Origin: Sphingobium sp. CCH11-B1
GTDB lineage: Bacteria > Pseudomonadota > Alphaproteobacteria > Sphingomonadales > Sphingomonadaceae
Direction of reading: 5' to 3'
Assembly: GCF_001556865.1 (NCBI RefSeq)
Contig: NZ_LSJY01000202.1
Coordinates: 186,001-250,000, forward strand
Length of the DNA: 64,000 nt
Below the pieces are notes generated by a model. The model did not search any database and was not told the origin of the DNA. It saw only the letters and a program-made list of their open reading frames with translations. Below, piece after piece: positions 9,625 to 18,360 of this stretch (position 1 is the first letter of the stretch; every line of letters starts with the position of its first letter). The position numbers and the translations under genes are program-made.

Positions 9625-9700
9625 GCTCCTGCAAAAAGCAGGAGCCCAAGGTTCCGGACATTACGCCCAAAGGCCCTGGGCTCCGGCTCAAAGCCGGAGC
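9625..9700. repeat. Pair of REP-like hairpins in the argD-argF gap
   Basis: Two perfect inverted repeats sit head to tail. The first is GCTCCTGC-AAAAA-GCAGGAGC (9625-9645), with an 8-base stem. The second is GCTCCGGCT-CAA-AGCCGGAGC (9680-9700), with a 9-base stem. Between them CCCAAGG and CCCTGGG segments partly mirror each other. The two stems share the GCTCC/GGAGC base, like the short extragenic palindromes seen many times in sphingomonad genomes. No T-run follows either stem, so simple termination is unlikely; mRNA stabilisation is an inference. Confidence 0.7.
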
Positions 9701-9713
9701 ACGGAAGTTCTGG

Positions 9714-10910
9714 TCAGGCCGCTTTCGCCTCGGCGAAGCTCCGCGCGCCGGCGGAAATCTTCTCCATGGCTTCGGCGATATGGCTTTCCTCGATGACGAG
9801 CGGCGGCAGGATGCGCACGACATTCTGCCCCGCCGATACCGCAAGCAGGCCGTGATGATCGCGCAGATGCGCCACGAACCCACGCGCGTCATAGGCCTCG
9901 TTCATGCGGATGCCGAGCATCAGGCCCATGCCCCGCACATCCTGGAACATGCCGTCATGATTGGGGATGAGCTGTTCCAGCGAGGAGCGCAGACGCGCGC
10001 CCATCGCCTTCACATGATCGAGGAAACCGTCGGCCAGCACTTCTTCCAGCACGGCCAGGCCCACCGCCATGGCAAGCGGGTTGCCGCCATAGGTGGAGCC
10101 GTGGGTGCCGAACACCATGCCCTTGGCCGCCTCTTCCGTGGCGAGGCATGCGCCGAGCGGGAAACCCGCGCCGATCCCCTTGGCGACCGCCATGATGTCC
10201 GGCGTCACGCCATATTGCTCATGCGCGAAGAAGGTGCCGGTGCGGGCATAGCCGCACTGCACCTCGTCCAGGATCAGCAACAACCCCTTCTCATCGCACA
10301 GCTGGCGCAGGCCCTTGAGGAATTCCTGCGTCGCCGGCGTCACGCCGCCCTCGCCCTGCACCGGCTCCAGCAGGAAGCCGGCGGTGCTGTCGTCGACAGC
10401 CGCCGTTGCAGCATCCAGATCGTTGAACGGCACAACCTGAAAGCCGGGCAGCAGCGGTTCGAACCCGTCGCGCATCTTGGGCTGGCTGGTGGCCGAAATC
10501 GTGCCCAGCGTCCGCCCGTGAAAGGCGTTGTCGAAGCTGATGATCTTGTGCCGGTGCGCCTCGTCATTGGCATAATGGTAACGGCGCGCGGTCTTGATCG
10601 CGCACTCTACCGCTTCGGCCCCCGAATTGGTGAAGAAGACAGTGTCCGCGAAGGTCGTATCGACAAGGCGCTGCGCGAACTTCTCCCCCAGCGGCATGCC
10701 GTAAAGGTTCGACGTATGCATCAGGGTCGCGGCCTGATCCGCGATCGCCTGCACCAGCCGCGGGTGACCATGGCCCAGCAGGTTGACCGCGATCCCGCTC
10801 GCGAAATCCAGATAGCGCTCGCCGCGCTCCCCGATCAGGTAGCAGCCCTCGCCTCGGACCGGACGCACATCGCACCGGGGGTAAACGGGCATGAGCGGCG
10901 TAATCGACAT
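9714..10910 (-). CDS. argD: Acetylornithine / succinyldiaminopimelate aminotransferase
   Basis: PLP-dependent class III aminotransferase acting in arginine synthesis, and possibly in lysine synthesis. The LLILDEVQCGYARTG segment contains the cofactor-contacting Asp. The Schiff-base lysine is in AVAKGIGAGFPLGA. The N-terminal GCYLIGERGERYLDFASGIAV is also characteristic. At 398 residues it is full length. It is the upstream partner of argF. Confidence 0.96.
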   Translation of the reverse strand: MSITPLMPVYPRCDVRPVRGEGCYLIGERGERYLDFASGIAVNLLGHGHPRLVQAIADQAATLMHTSNLYGMPLGEKFAQRLVDTTFADTVFFTNSGAEAVECAIKTARRYHYANDEAHRHKIISFDNAFHGRTLGTISATSQPKMRDGFEPLLPGFQVVPFNDLDAATAAVDDSTAGFLLEPVQGEGGVTPATQEFLKGLRQLCDEKGLLLILDEVQCGYARTGTFFAHEQYGVTPDIMAVAKGIGAGFPLGACLATEEAAKGMVFGTHGSTYGGNPLAMAVGLAVLEEVLADGFLDHVKAMGARLRSSLEQLIPNHDGMFQDVRGMGLMLGIRMNEAYDARGFVAHLRDHHGLLAVSAGQNVVRILPPLVIEESHIAEAMEKISAGARSFAEAKAA

Positions 10911-10967
10911 GGTCCTTCCCTTTCTGGACTGATGTGGTCGTCACAAGCGCGTGATTGCGCGAAACGC

Positions 10968-10997
10968 AAAAAGGCGGCCCCCGCCGGGCCGCCCTTT
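10968..10997 (-). terminator. Rho-independent terminator of the fliD-fliS transcript
   Basis: On the minus strand GGGCGGCCC-GGCGG-GGGCCGCC is followed directly by TTTTTGCG. The stem is at least eight G/C pairs with a short loop and a T-run. It lies 73 bases after the fliS stop, in the right orientation to end the flagellar transcript before argD. Confidence 0.85.
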
Positions 10998-11070
10998 GCG
11001 AGCGCCGCCTATACCCTCGCCCGACAGGGGGTGCAACCCCGCTGGACCGGGCCAGCCAGCAGCAATTGGA

Positions 11071-11487
11071 TCAGCCGATCTGGTTCCAGGCTTCGGCGAT
11101 TTCTCCCACGATCGCACGGGCGCGATCGACGGGCGCTGCAGATCGCTCCTGGGCGCCGCTCAGCAGAAGACGGCGCGCTTCACGGTAGATTTGCGCGAGC
11201 CCGGTAGCGACATCGCCGCCCTTTTCGAAGTCCAGGCTGGATTCGAGCGCGAACAGGATGGACATGGCGCGGGCCTGCTTGTCCGAAACCTTCGTCCGGT
11301 CGCCGTTACGTTCCGCCAGCGCCGCCGCATCCATCGCCAGCAGCAGTTCGTCGAACAGGATCTTCACCAGCCCGTGCGGCGTCGCGCCTTCGGTCCGGCT
11401 GCCCGAATGGACCGCCGCATAACGCCGCGCCGCAGCACCGCCTGCATAACCCTGACTATAGAACATCGCCTTATCGTCCCGATTCAA
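11071..11487 (-). CDS. fliS: Flagellar export chaperone FliS
   Basis: Binds the C-terminus of flagellin in the cytoplasm and delivers it to FlhA. The 138-residue protein has the family start (YSQGYAGGAAARRYAAV), then HGLVKILFDELLLAMDAAALAE and helices up to AEAWNQIG. Its start overlaps the fliD stop (ATGA), so the two are translationally coupled as in most flagellar systems. Confidence 0.92.
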   Translation of the reverse strand: MNRDDKAMFYSQGYAGGAAARRYAAVHSGSRTEGATPHGLVKILFDELLLAMDAAALAERNGDRTKVSDKQARAMSILFALESSLDFEKGGDVATGLAQIYREARRLLLSGAQERSAAPVDRARAIVGEIAEAWNQIG

Positions 11488-12902
11488 TCATTATTACTGT
11501 TGGTCCAAACCTTGACCTGCTGTTCAAGGTAACTCTGCGTCGCCTTGAGCGCGCTGAGGCGCGTGTCCATGGCGGCGTAGATTTTGGTGAGCTGCGCCTC
11601 ATAGTCGGTCATCTGCTCGTCCAGCTTCTTGAGCTGTTCGGTGAAGTCCTTGGCCAGCGTGTCATACCGCTTCTGCGCCTGCTTCATGGCGCCGTCGTCC
11701 TGCTCGATCGTATCGCGAACCGTGTCCATCAGCTTGGACAAGCCCGGATTGGCGGTCGTGGAAACCTTTGGATTGACCATGTTGGTCACAGCTTGCGGAT
11801 CGCGTTCGATCGCGCTGGCGAGCTGGGCCGTATCGAGCTTGAGCGTGCCGTCCCGGTTGGTGGCGATGCCGATGTCCGCCAACGTCCTGAAACTGCCGCT
11901 TGCGCTGAGCTGGGCAGAGGTGATGCTGGATAGCTGGCGCTTCATGTCGCGGACGGCGGCCACGCCGTTCAGCACCCCTGCGCTGGAGGAGTCAACGCCC
12001 GCCGCGGTCGCCGTGTTCAACGCCTTCATCAAGGTGTTATAGGCGTCGACAAATTCCTTGAGCAGGTCCGAAATGCCCGATGTCGGCTGCGACAGGGACA
12101 GCGTGACCGTGGAGGACGGCGCCGCCTTGTTGAGGTCGATGCGCAGATAGTCGATCGCCCCGTCGATGCTGTTGCTGGCATATTCATGGTCCACGCCATC
12201 CAGCGTGATCATGGCGTTTTGGGGGGCCGAATTGCTGGTGAGCGAACCGGTTTCCGTCGCCGCATCGAAGCTGAGGCCGGCGAGGACGCCGCTGCTGCCG
12301 GATGCGGGCGTCATGCTGAAATCGTTGGCTTCGCCGGTCGCGCCCTTGAACACCAGGCGCGTGCCGTCGGCGTCGGTGACAACGCGGGCGGTCACGCCGC
12401 TATCGGCGGCGTTGATCGCGGCCGCAAGACCCGCATAGCTGTTGTTGCTGGCGTCGATCGTGATCGTCTTGGGGGTGCCGTTGCCAACCGTGATGGTGAT
12501 CTGTCCGGTTCCGACCTGGCTCGCGCTGGTCGCCGCCGGGTCGGCGGCCGATGACAGGACACGCGCGGTGGCCAGCTGCTTGACCGTCAACTGCGCGGGC
12601 AGGCCGCTCGGCGATCCGCCGCTCAGCAATGTCACCGACGCGATGCTGGCGTCGTTGGAACTGGCCGATCCGATATAGCTCGGTCCGGCAAGCACTTCGT
12701 TCAGAGCGTTGGCGAAGGTGTCGAGCGAGCTGATCGCAGAGGCCAGGGCCGAAATGCGCGAGCTGTTGAGGCTTTGACGGCTGGTGATGGACTGCTGCTT
12801 GGGGTCGCGCGTCGCGCTCACCAGGCTTTGGACGAGCGCTGAGGTGTCGATGCCCGACCCCGCGCCAAGCGCTCCCAAAACCGTGCTGCCTATCGAACTC
12901 AT
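11484..12902 (-). CDS. fliD: Flagellar filament cap protein FliD (HAP2)
   Basis: Forms the pentameric cap that folds flagellin at the filament tip. 472 residues from MSSIGSTVLGALGAGSGID, the classic FliD N-terminus with the GSGIDT motif. The C-terminal coiled coil (KKLDEQMTDYEAQLTKIYAAMDTRL) is the second FliD domain. AAAGGACG precedes the ATG at 12902; an in-frame start 15 bases upstream is less likely. A sigma-28 promoter lies just upstream, as expected of a late gene. Confidence 0.95.
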   Translation of the reverse strand: MSSIGSTVLGALGAGSGIDTSALVQSLVSATRDPKQQSITSRQSLNSSRISALASAISSLDTFANALNEVLAGPSYIGSASSNDASIASVTLLSGGSPSGLPAQLTVKQLATARVLSSAADPAATSASQVGTGQITITVGNGTPKTITIDASNNSYAGLAAAINAADSGVTARVVTDADGTRLVFKGATGEANDFSMTPASGSSGVLAGLSFDAATETGSLTSNSAPQNAMITLDGVDHEYASNSIDGAIDYLRIDLNKAAPSSTVTLSLSQPTSGISDLLKEFVDAYNTLMKALNTATAAGVDSSSAGVLNGVAAVRDMKRQLSSITSAQLSASGSFRTLADIGIATNRDGTLKLDTAQLASAIERDPQAVTNMVNPKVSTTANPGLSKLMDTVRDTIEQDDGAMKQAQKRYDTLAKDFTEQLKKLDEQMTDYEAQLTKIYAAMDTRLSALKATQSYLEQQVKVWTNSNND

Positions 12903-12923
12903 CCGCCGTCCTTTCAAGAGGGT

Positions 12924-12950
12924 AGAACGGCAGTAGCGGCGAGACCTTTA
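12924..12950 (-). promoter_or_regulatory. Sigma-28 (FliA) promoter of fliD-fliS
   Basis: Minus strand: TAAA (12950-12947), 15 bases, then GCCGTTCT (12931-12924). The element nearly repeats that of fliC and fits the sigma-28 consensus TAAA-N15-GCCGATAA except in its last positions. It ends 22 bases before the fliD ATG. Confidence 0.8.
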
Positions 12951-12980
12951 GGAATGATTTTCAGCGACGTGACCGACCGG

Positions 12981-13430
12981 TCAAGGCGCGGTGATCTGCT
13001 CGACCGCACCGCGCGATACGTGCGCTTGGGCGGAATGCGCATAAGAGGCGCGCTCGACGATCCGCCGGGCCACCGCCTTGGCGTGCTCCACGTCTTCCCG
13101 GCTGGCGGGCGGCAGCGGGACGAGCACCATTGGCCGGGGGATCATGGCCTGGATCGCACCGGCGGCATCATCGACGCCCATCAGGCCGTTGCCCAGATCG
13201 GCCAGGATTTCGGACACGCGCGCATGCACTTCGACATATTCAGCGACGCTCGCCACATCCGAATCGACGGCGACAAGGACGGCGGGATTGGCTGCGGAAC
13301 GCGTATCGTCATCCGCCCGGTCGCTTGCGCGGCTGGCCGTCACGGGCTTGATCGCCTGTGTGGGCGCAGCCGACCGCACCACCGTCCGGTCGACCGGCGA
13401 CAGTTCAGCCCGCGATATGAAATCGTCCAT
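12981..13430 (-). CDS. Small protein of unknown function in the late flagellar block
   Basis: A 149-residue soluble protein lying immediately upstream of fliD, where many bacteria have flaG. It lacks the FlaG signature (the GE-IVRQIP C-terminus) and I do not recognise a family. The middle is helical (SVAEYVEVHARVSEILADLGNGLMG), followed by a proline-rich PRPMVLVPLPPASRED and another helix. A weak sigma-28-like element lies upstream, which suggests a filament-stage role such as filament length or flagellin handling. That role is inferred from position only. Confidence 0.68.
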   Translation of the reverse strand: MDDFISRAELSPVDRTVVRSAAPTQAIKPVTASRASDRADDDTRSAANPAVLVAVDSDVASVAEYVEVHARVSEILADLGNGLMGVDDAAGAIQAMIPRPMVLVPLPPASREDVEHAKAVARRIVERASYAHSAQAHVSRGAVEQITAP

Positions 13431-13462
13431 GACGCATCATCCTTACACGTCCCCAACATCCT

Positions 13463-13489
13463 AGGACGGACGGATGCGCAAAAACTTTA
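13463..13489 (-). promoter_or_regulatory. Weak sigma-28-like promoter with AT-rich upstream block
   Basis: Minus strand: TAAA (13489-13486), 15 bases, TCCGTCCT (13470-13463), 32 bases before the unknown gene. Five of eight -10 bases agree with the other FliA sites. Immediately upstream (13495-13560) is a block of A/T tracts, striking in this GC-rich region, that could act as an UP element. The remaining bases to the flhB stop at 13663 hold nothing I can name. Confidence 0.5.
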
Positions 13490-13662
13490 GGGCCGGATCG
13501 AAAAATTTTTAAATTTTTTGCAAATGTTTGAAAGATATATGATTTTTAACTTAGAACAACGACATGAGACAGGGAAATGGACAGCCGAAATGGCGTCGAA
13601 CGCCGTTGACGGCCGCGACGGGATAGCTGTCTACTTCGTTGTCGCCTTATCCGGATGCCGCG

Positions 13663-14799
13663 CTAAATCTTGCGGCCGTCAGCATCGAAGCGCAGATCTT
13701 CGGGAATCGTGATGAAGGGCCTGTCCATTTCGCTGGCCATCCGGTTTTCGACACGGAACACGAAGGCCAGCACCGTCGCCACAGCCATATAGAGACCTTC
13801 GTTGACGATCTGGCCGGCGCGGCTGGTGAAGTAAATGGCGCGGGCGAGTTCAGGATATTGCAGCACCGGCACGCCGCTGGCGTCGCCAAGTTCGCGGATG
13901 GCCCCGGCGATGGCATCGTTGCCGCGTGCGACGACGACAGGCGCTGCATCGACGCCAGGCTTGTAGCGCAGCGCGACCGCGAAATGGGTGGGGTTGGTCA
14001 GGATGACGCTGGCGTCCTGCACCGCCTTGCGCGTCGATCCGCTCAGCACCTCGAACTGGCGACGGCGGATATGGCCTTTGAGCTCAGGCGAACCTTCGCT
14101 TTCCTTATGTTCGTCCTTCACTTCCTGCTTGGTCATGCCAAGGCGTTTGGCGCGCTGCATGATCTGCGCGGGTACGTCGATGCCAGCAATCAGGAACAGG
14201 CCGCCCGCCATGACCAGGCAGGTGAAGATGAAGATGTTGCCAACGTCGGCGATGGCGGCGGTTACGCCTGCCTTCCCCAGCCCGCTGATCTCCGCCAGCC
14301 GGTCCCAGATGATCCAAACGCCGATGCTGCCCAGCAGCAGCACCTTTGCGATGGACTTCACCAGCTCGATCAGGCCCTGCATGCCGAAAATGCGCTTGAG
14401 GCCCGCGGCCGGGTTAAGCTTTTCGGGCTTGGGCGTGAACGCGCCGGGACGAAAGCCGAGCGATCCCAGCAGCGCGGGCGCGGCGACCGCGGCAAGGAAG
14501 GTCGCCAACATGACGCCCGCAACCGGCAGCAATATGCCCGTCAGCAATTCCACGCCCCGCCGGGCCGGCGAGAAATCGACGATATCTTCCCGCTTGAAGC
14601 GCAATCCTTCCACCAACATGGCGGACAGCGCGTCGATCAGCGCCGGGCCGATTACGGCCATGCAGCCGATCCCGGCCATCACCACCAGCGCGGTGCCGAG
14701 TTCGCGCGACTGGAGGATATCGCCCTTCTTGGCGGCATCCTGCAATTTCTTGGCTGTCGGCTTTTCGGTCTTTTCGCCGCCTTCGCTCCCGCCGGCCAT
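13663..14799 (-). CDS. flhB: Flagellar type III export switch protein FlhB
   Basis: Inner-membrane export-gate component that switches substrate class from rod/hook to filament. The self-cleavage site NPTH is at residues 269-272. Before it lie four hydrophobic segments and the cytoplasmic linker (KRLGMTKQEVKDEHKESEG). The total of 378 residues is typical. It starts two bases after fliR ends, at the distal end of the fli operon. Confidence 0.97.
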   Translation of the reverse strand: MAGGSEGGEKTEKPTAKKLQDAAKKGDILQSRELGTALVVMAGIGCMAVIGPALIDALSAMLVEGLRFKREDIVDFSPARRGVELLTGILLPVAGVMLATFLAAVAAPALLGSLGFRPGAFTPKPEKLNPAAGLKRIFGMQGLIELVKSIAKVLLLGSIGVWIIWDRLAEISGLGKAGVTAAIADVGNIFIFTCLVMAGGLFLIAGIDVPAQIMQRAKRLGMTKQEVKDEHKESEGSPELKGHIRRRQFEVLSGSTRKAVQDASVILTNPTHFAVALRYKPGVDAAPVVVARGNDAIAGAIRELGDASGVPVLQYPELARAIYFTSRAGQIVNEGLYMAVATVLAFVFRVENRMASEMDRPFITIPEDLRFDADGRKI

Positions 14800-14800
14800 G

Positions 14801-15583
14801 TCAGCGGCCCTCCGACAGGTCGCGCGCCTGTTCCAGGCCGGCCTTGAGCGCGGCGGTCATCCCTTCCGCCAGGATCGGCACCGAAATGGCGAGCAGGACG
14901 AGGCCGGCCATCATCGCCATCGGCATGCCGACTGCAAACAGGTTGAGCGAGGGCGCCGCGCGCGACAGCATGCCCATGACGATCTGCACCAATATCAGCG
15001 CGAAGGCGACCGGCAGCGCCACCGTCACGCCAGCGCCAAGCAGCGATCCGCCGAATTCGATCATGCGCCAGATGGTGTCGTTGGACAGCAGCGCGCCACC
15101 CGGCGGAATAGCGACATAGCTTTGCACGACGAAGCTGGCGAGCAGCAGGTGACCGTCCATGCCGAGCAACAGGAAGGTCGCGAGGATCGACAGGAACTGG
15201 CCCACCGCCTGGGTGCCCTGACCCGAAGACGGATCGACCATGGCCGCGAAGTTGAGGCCCATGGCGTTGCCGATCGTCTCCCCCGCCACGAAGGCGGCGG
15301 CGTAGCCGATCTGCACGGCAAACCCCATGGCAAGGCCGGCCAGCACTTCCCCCATCACCATCAGCACGCCCGCGAAGCTGGCGACGCCATCTTGCGGCAG
15401 CTGGATCGTGACGCTGTTGAGCGCCGCGAGGCCGAGCGCGAGGGCCAGGATCAGGCGCAACTGGAGCGGGACGGCGGGCGCGCCGAATACCGGCGCTGCG
15501 ATGAAGGCCGCGCCTGGCCGGATCATGGCGATCAGCCAGACCCAGAGCTGCGTCTCCACGCCCACAAAGCCCGGCGCGATCAT
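14801..15583 (-). CDS. fliR: Flagellar export gate protein FliR
   Basis: Membrane subunit of the FliPQR export gate. The 260-residue protein is strongly hydrophobic with about six membrane segments. Typical blocks are the N-terminal RPGAAFIAAPVFGAPAVPLQ, GYAAAFVAGETIGNAMGLNFAAMVDPSSGQ and the C-terminal NLFAVGMPMAMMAGLVLL. Its start overlaps the fliQ stop by four bases, in line with joint assembly of FliP, FliQ and FliR. Confidence 0.95.
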   Translation of the reverse strand: MIAPGFVGVETQLWVWLIAMIRPGAAFIAAPVFGAPAVPLQLRLILALALGLAALNSVTIQLPQDGVASFAGVLMVMGEVLAGLAMGFAVQIGYAAAFVAGETIGNAMGLNFAAMVDPSSGQGTQAVGQFLSILATFLLLGMDGHLLLASFVVQSYVAIPPGGALLSNDTIWRMIEFGGSLLGAGVTVALPVAFALILVQIVMGMLSRAAPSLNLFAVGMPMAMMAGLVLLAISVPILAEGMTAALKAGLEQARDLSEGR

Positions 15584-15852
15584 TGGAGGAGGTCCGGGAT
15601 GCGCTCGAAGATTTCACGGGTGAAGTCGGCGATCAGCACCATCATGGAGCCGCCGAACAGCACCAGCATGCCGCCCACGACCAGCAGCTTGGGAATGAAG
15701 CTCAACGTCTGTTCATTGATCGACGTCGCGGCCTGCACCATGCCGATGACGAGGCCCGCGATCAGCGCCGGGATCAGCACGGGCGCGGCCGCAAGCGCCG
15801 TGATCCACAGCGCCTGTTGGGCCAGACCCATGAAGAAATCGGCGTTTTCCAT
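15580..15852 (-). CDS. fliQ: Flagellar export gate protein FliQ
   Basis: A small 90-residue export-gate subunit with two membrane helices (ALWITALAAAPVLIPALIAG and the segment around LVVGGMLVLFGGSMMVLIAD). The loop between contains the family motif GMVQAATSINEQTLSFIPK. It lies between fliP and fliR in the conserved fliPQR order. Confidence 0.95.
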   Translation of the reverse strand: MENADFFMGLAQQALWITALAAAPVLIPALIAGLVIGMVQAATSINEQTLSFIPKLLVVGGMLVLFGGSMMVLIADFTREIFERIPDLLQ

Positions 15853-15893
15853 GCGCTATCGCTCGCCGAACGGAAAAGGCACGCCCCCGCGCG

Positions 15894-16682
15894 TCATGTC
15901 GCGAACGACCCGGCAAGCGACCCCATGGTCAGCGCCCACCCATCGACCAGCACGAACAGCAGCAGCTTGAAGGGCATGGATATGATGGTGGGCGACAGCA
16001 TCATCATGCCGAGCGCCATCAGCGTGGAAGCGACGACCAGGTCGATGATGAGGAAGGGCAGGAATATCATGAAGCCGATCTGGAACGCCGTCTTGAGTTC
16101 GCTCGTCACGAAGGCCGGCAGCAGGATCGAGAAAGGGATGTCGGCGGGCGTGCGGAACGCCGGCGCCTTGGCAAGGTTGGCGAAGAGCTTGAGGTCGCTT
16201 TCCCGCGTCTGCTTGCTCATGAAGCCGTGCAGCACCTTGCCCGACCGGCCGACCGCTTCCTCGATGCTGATCTGCCCCTTGCCATAAGGATCGAAGGCCT
16301 GCGCATTGATGGTGTCGATCGCGGGCCGCATGACGAACAGCGACAGGAACAGCGCCAACCCCACCAGCACCTGGTTGGGCGGCGTCTGCTGCAGGCCCAG
16401 CGCCTGGCGCAACAGCGAAAGGACGATGATGATGCGGGTGAAGCTGGTCATCATGAGCACGAGCGACGGCAGCACCGTCAGCAGGCTCATGAGGATCAGG
16501 ATCTGAAGCGACAGGGACAGCGAGCGGCCGTCGCCCGACACCTGGCCCAGCGCGCGGGTCAGCGCGCCGCCATTGTCCACCGGCGCGGGCGCGGCAGGCA
16601 AGGCCTGGGCCAGCGCCGGATCGGCAAGACCAAGGCCGACGACGAGCAGCGCGCCGCCGATCAGCCAGATCCTAGCGCGCAC
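15894..16682 (-). CDS. fliP: Flagellar export gate protein FliP (GTG start)
   Basis: Main pore-forming subunit of the export gate. 262 residues from a GTG at 16682 that overlaps the fliO stop by 11 bases. The open frame upstream encodes fliO in another frame and does not resemble FliP. A cleavable signal ([16 protein letters not shown]) is followed by the core: [39 protein letters not shown] and, near the C-terminus, [20 protein letters not shown]. All are typical. Confidence 0.95.
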   Translation of the reverse strand: MRARIWLIGGALLVVGLGLADPALAQALPAAPAPVDNGGALTRALGQVSGDGRSLSLSLQILILMSLLTVLPSLVLMMTSFTRIIIVLSLLRQALGLQQTPPNQVLVGLALFLSLFVMRPAIDTINAQAFDPYGKGQISIEEAVGRSGKVLHGFMSKQTRESDLKLFANLAKAPAFRTPADIPFSILLPAFVTSELKTAFQIGFMIFLPFLIIDLVVASTLMALGMMMLSPTIISMPFKLLLFVLVDGWALTMGSLAGSFAT

Positions 16683-16938
16683 GATAGGGCTCGCCTTCCG
16701 CGATCTTCTCGATCCGGTTGCGGGTGACGGCGACAAGGATCTTCCTGCCCTCGAATTCCACCACCGCAAGCTTGCCGAACGTGCCCATTGGCAGCGCTTC
16801 TAGCAGTTTGAGGGAACGGTCGCCCTGCCCCGCGCCGATCATGCCAGGCTGATATTTGCGCCACAGCCACAGCGCGCCGAACGCCATACCGCCGACCAGC
16901 GGCAGGAGGATCAGCAGTTTGACGAAATACCAGACCAT
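16672..16938 (-). CDS. fliO: Flagellar biosynthesis protein FliO
   Basis: An 88-residue protein with one N-terminal membrane helix ([19 protein letters not shown]), then a small cytoplasmic domain with [24 protein letters not shown]. FliO helps FliP assemble into the export gate. It is first of the fliO-P-Q-R-flhB block and is separated from fliN by 85 bases in which I see no clear promoter. Confidence 0.85.
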   Translation of the reverse strand: MVWYFVKLLILLPLVGGMAFGALWLWRKYQPGMIGAGQGDRSLKLLEALPMGTFGKLAVVEFEGRKILVAVTRNRIEKIAEGEPYRAR

Positions 16939-17023
16939 GGAAGGGCCGCCCGCTTGTCGTGGTTAATGCCTGTCGATTCGCACTTTCCGCGTCCAAGGCA
17001 AGCGCAAAATCCAAAGCGCGCGA

Positions 17024-17359
17024 TCAACCGCGCCGTTCGATCCCGGCCAGGCGGTTTTCGGTGGCGGCGATATCGACGATGCGGATGCCATAGCGGCCGT
17101 TCACCGTCACCACTTCGCCCTTGGCGATCAGCGCGCCGTTGACCATGATGTCGAGCAGGTCGTCCGCCTGCCGGTCCAGTTCCACGATGCTGCCTTCCGA
17201 CAGGTCCATGACCTCCGCAAGACGCAGCGAGGTCGATCCGACCTCAACCGACATGCGGACCGGAATGTCTGCCAGCAGCTTGAACTGGCGGTTGCTGGTC
17301 ATCCGGCTGACCGGATCGTCCAGCCGGTCCATCCGGGGGGCTTCGCTCATATCGCTCAT
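17024..17359 (-). CDS. fliN: Flagellar motor switch protein FliN
   Basis: C-ring protein of the rotor switch. The 111-residue protein starts MSDMSEAPRMDRLDD and has a short linker, then the surface-presentation domain: LLADIPVRMSVEVGSTSLRL, LSEGSIVELDRQADDLLDIMVNG and KGEVVTVNGRYGIRIVDI. The ATG at 17359 overlaps the fliM stop (ATGA), which fits the joint assembly of the two proteins. The frame is open further upstream but that part lies inside fliM. Confidence 0.93.
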   Translation of the reverse strand: MSDMSEAPRMDRLDDPVSRMTSNRQFKLLADIPVRMSVEVGSTSLRLAEVMDLSEGSIVELDRQADDLLDIMVNGALIAKGEVVTVNGRYGIRIVDIAATENRLAGIERRG

Positions 17360-18240
17360 TGGTCGGTTTCCTGTGCAAGCTTTTCGATCTGGAATGCGGC
17401 GCGGCCGTCCTGTTCGCCGATGCTGCCGTGCGCGACGATGCGGTTGCCCACGATGAGCGGCAGCGACCGGCCGATGGTGACGGGAATGACATCGCCGACC
17501 TTCAACTGCATGAGGTCGGAGATGGAAAGATTGGGCCGTGCCAGTACGGTGCGGGCGGGCAGGCGAATGTCGCGCATCCGGCGCGCGATCCGCGTCTGCC
17601 ATACGGGATCGCGATGTTCATCGTCGGCGGGCAGGCTCGTGCCGGTCAGCGCTTCCACGGCGCGCAGGGCCGACAGCGGGAAAAGGATGTCTATCGGCCA
17701 TTCCTGTTCGCGGGTGAGCGAGACCGTGAAGCGCTGCAACACCATCTGGTCGGTCGGCTGGGCGGCCGCGGCGTAGCCGATGCCGCTTTCGCGCAGGATC
17801 AGGCTGCGGTCGAGCGGCAATATGTCGGTCCAGGTATCAACCAGCCGGGCCGCGATGGAATCGGCAAGCCGGGCGATCAGGCGATCTTCGGTGGGCGTGA
17901 ATTCCCCGCGCGTCGGCAAGGGGCGGTTGCCGATGCCGCCGTAGAAACAATCCACCAGCGTGGAGATCATGCCGGCATCCAGGCACAGCATCATCTGCCC
18001 CTTGAGCGGCAACATGCGGTAAAGGGAGAGGCTGCAAAAGGCCGGCACGTCCGCCGACCAGGCGCCGAATTCGATGACACGCGTATCCTGCACCGCGACA
18101 TGCGGGCGGACGCCGGCGATCGGCTCGATCAGCGCGCGCATGCGCCGGCCGAGCTTTTCCGCCAGCCGGTCGAGGCCCGACAGCATGATCGGCGCCTGCG
18201 TGTCCCCCCGCCCGAAGGCGTAGGCCTGAACTTCGGTCAT
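17356..18240 (-). CDS. fliM: Flagellar motor switch protein FliM
   Basis: Central C-ring protein, 294 residues. The middle domain includes the segment MLCLDAGMISTLVDCFYGGIGNR. The C-terminal surface-presentation domain (ARTVLARPNLSISDLMQLKVGDVIPV) pairs with FliN. The usual N-terminal CheY-binding LSQxEIDxL motif is not obvious, so the N-terminus looks shortened. The start at 18240 is preceded by CAGGGGACC; a codon 18 bases upstream is in frame but less likely. Confidence 0.9.
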   Translation of the reverse strand: MTEVQAYAFGRGDTQAPIMLSGLDRLAEKLGRRMRALIEPIAGVRPHVAVQDTRVIEFGAWSADVPAFCSLSLYRMLPLKGQMMLCLDAGMISTLVDCFYGGIGNRPLPTRGEFTPTEDRLIARLADSIAARLVDTWTDILPLDRSLILRESGIGYAAAAQPTDQMVLQRFTVSLTREQEWPIDILFPLSALRAVEALTGTSLPADDEHRDPVWQTRIARRMRDIRLPARTVLARPNLSISDLMQLKVGDVIPVTIGRSLPLIVGNRIVAHGSIGEQDGRAAFQIEKLAQETDQ

Positions 18241-18360
18241 AATGGTCCCCTGCTCCATGGCGGAGCGGGGGACGTCCCGTTCCGTGTGGAGCGGGCCTAT
18301 AAAATAACGAAAATGGTAAAAGTCCGGTTAATCCGAGCGTCGCGCCTGCGCAGTTGGCGC

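Noticed and set aside
9625..9700. Repeated hairpins as a CRISPR array
   Set aside because: Only two non-identical palindromes, no spacer-repeat periodicity and no cas genes.
13518..13712. 64-codon plus-strand frame in the flhB upstream gap
   Set aside because: Runs into the flhB 3' end, no ribosome binding site, and starts within the AT-rich promoter block.
13639..15970. Long plus-strand open frames (402 and 660 codons) across flhB, fliR and fliQ
   Set aside because: They are antisense shadows of certain flagellar genes; the translations are Arg/His/Ser-rich without any domain.
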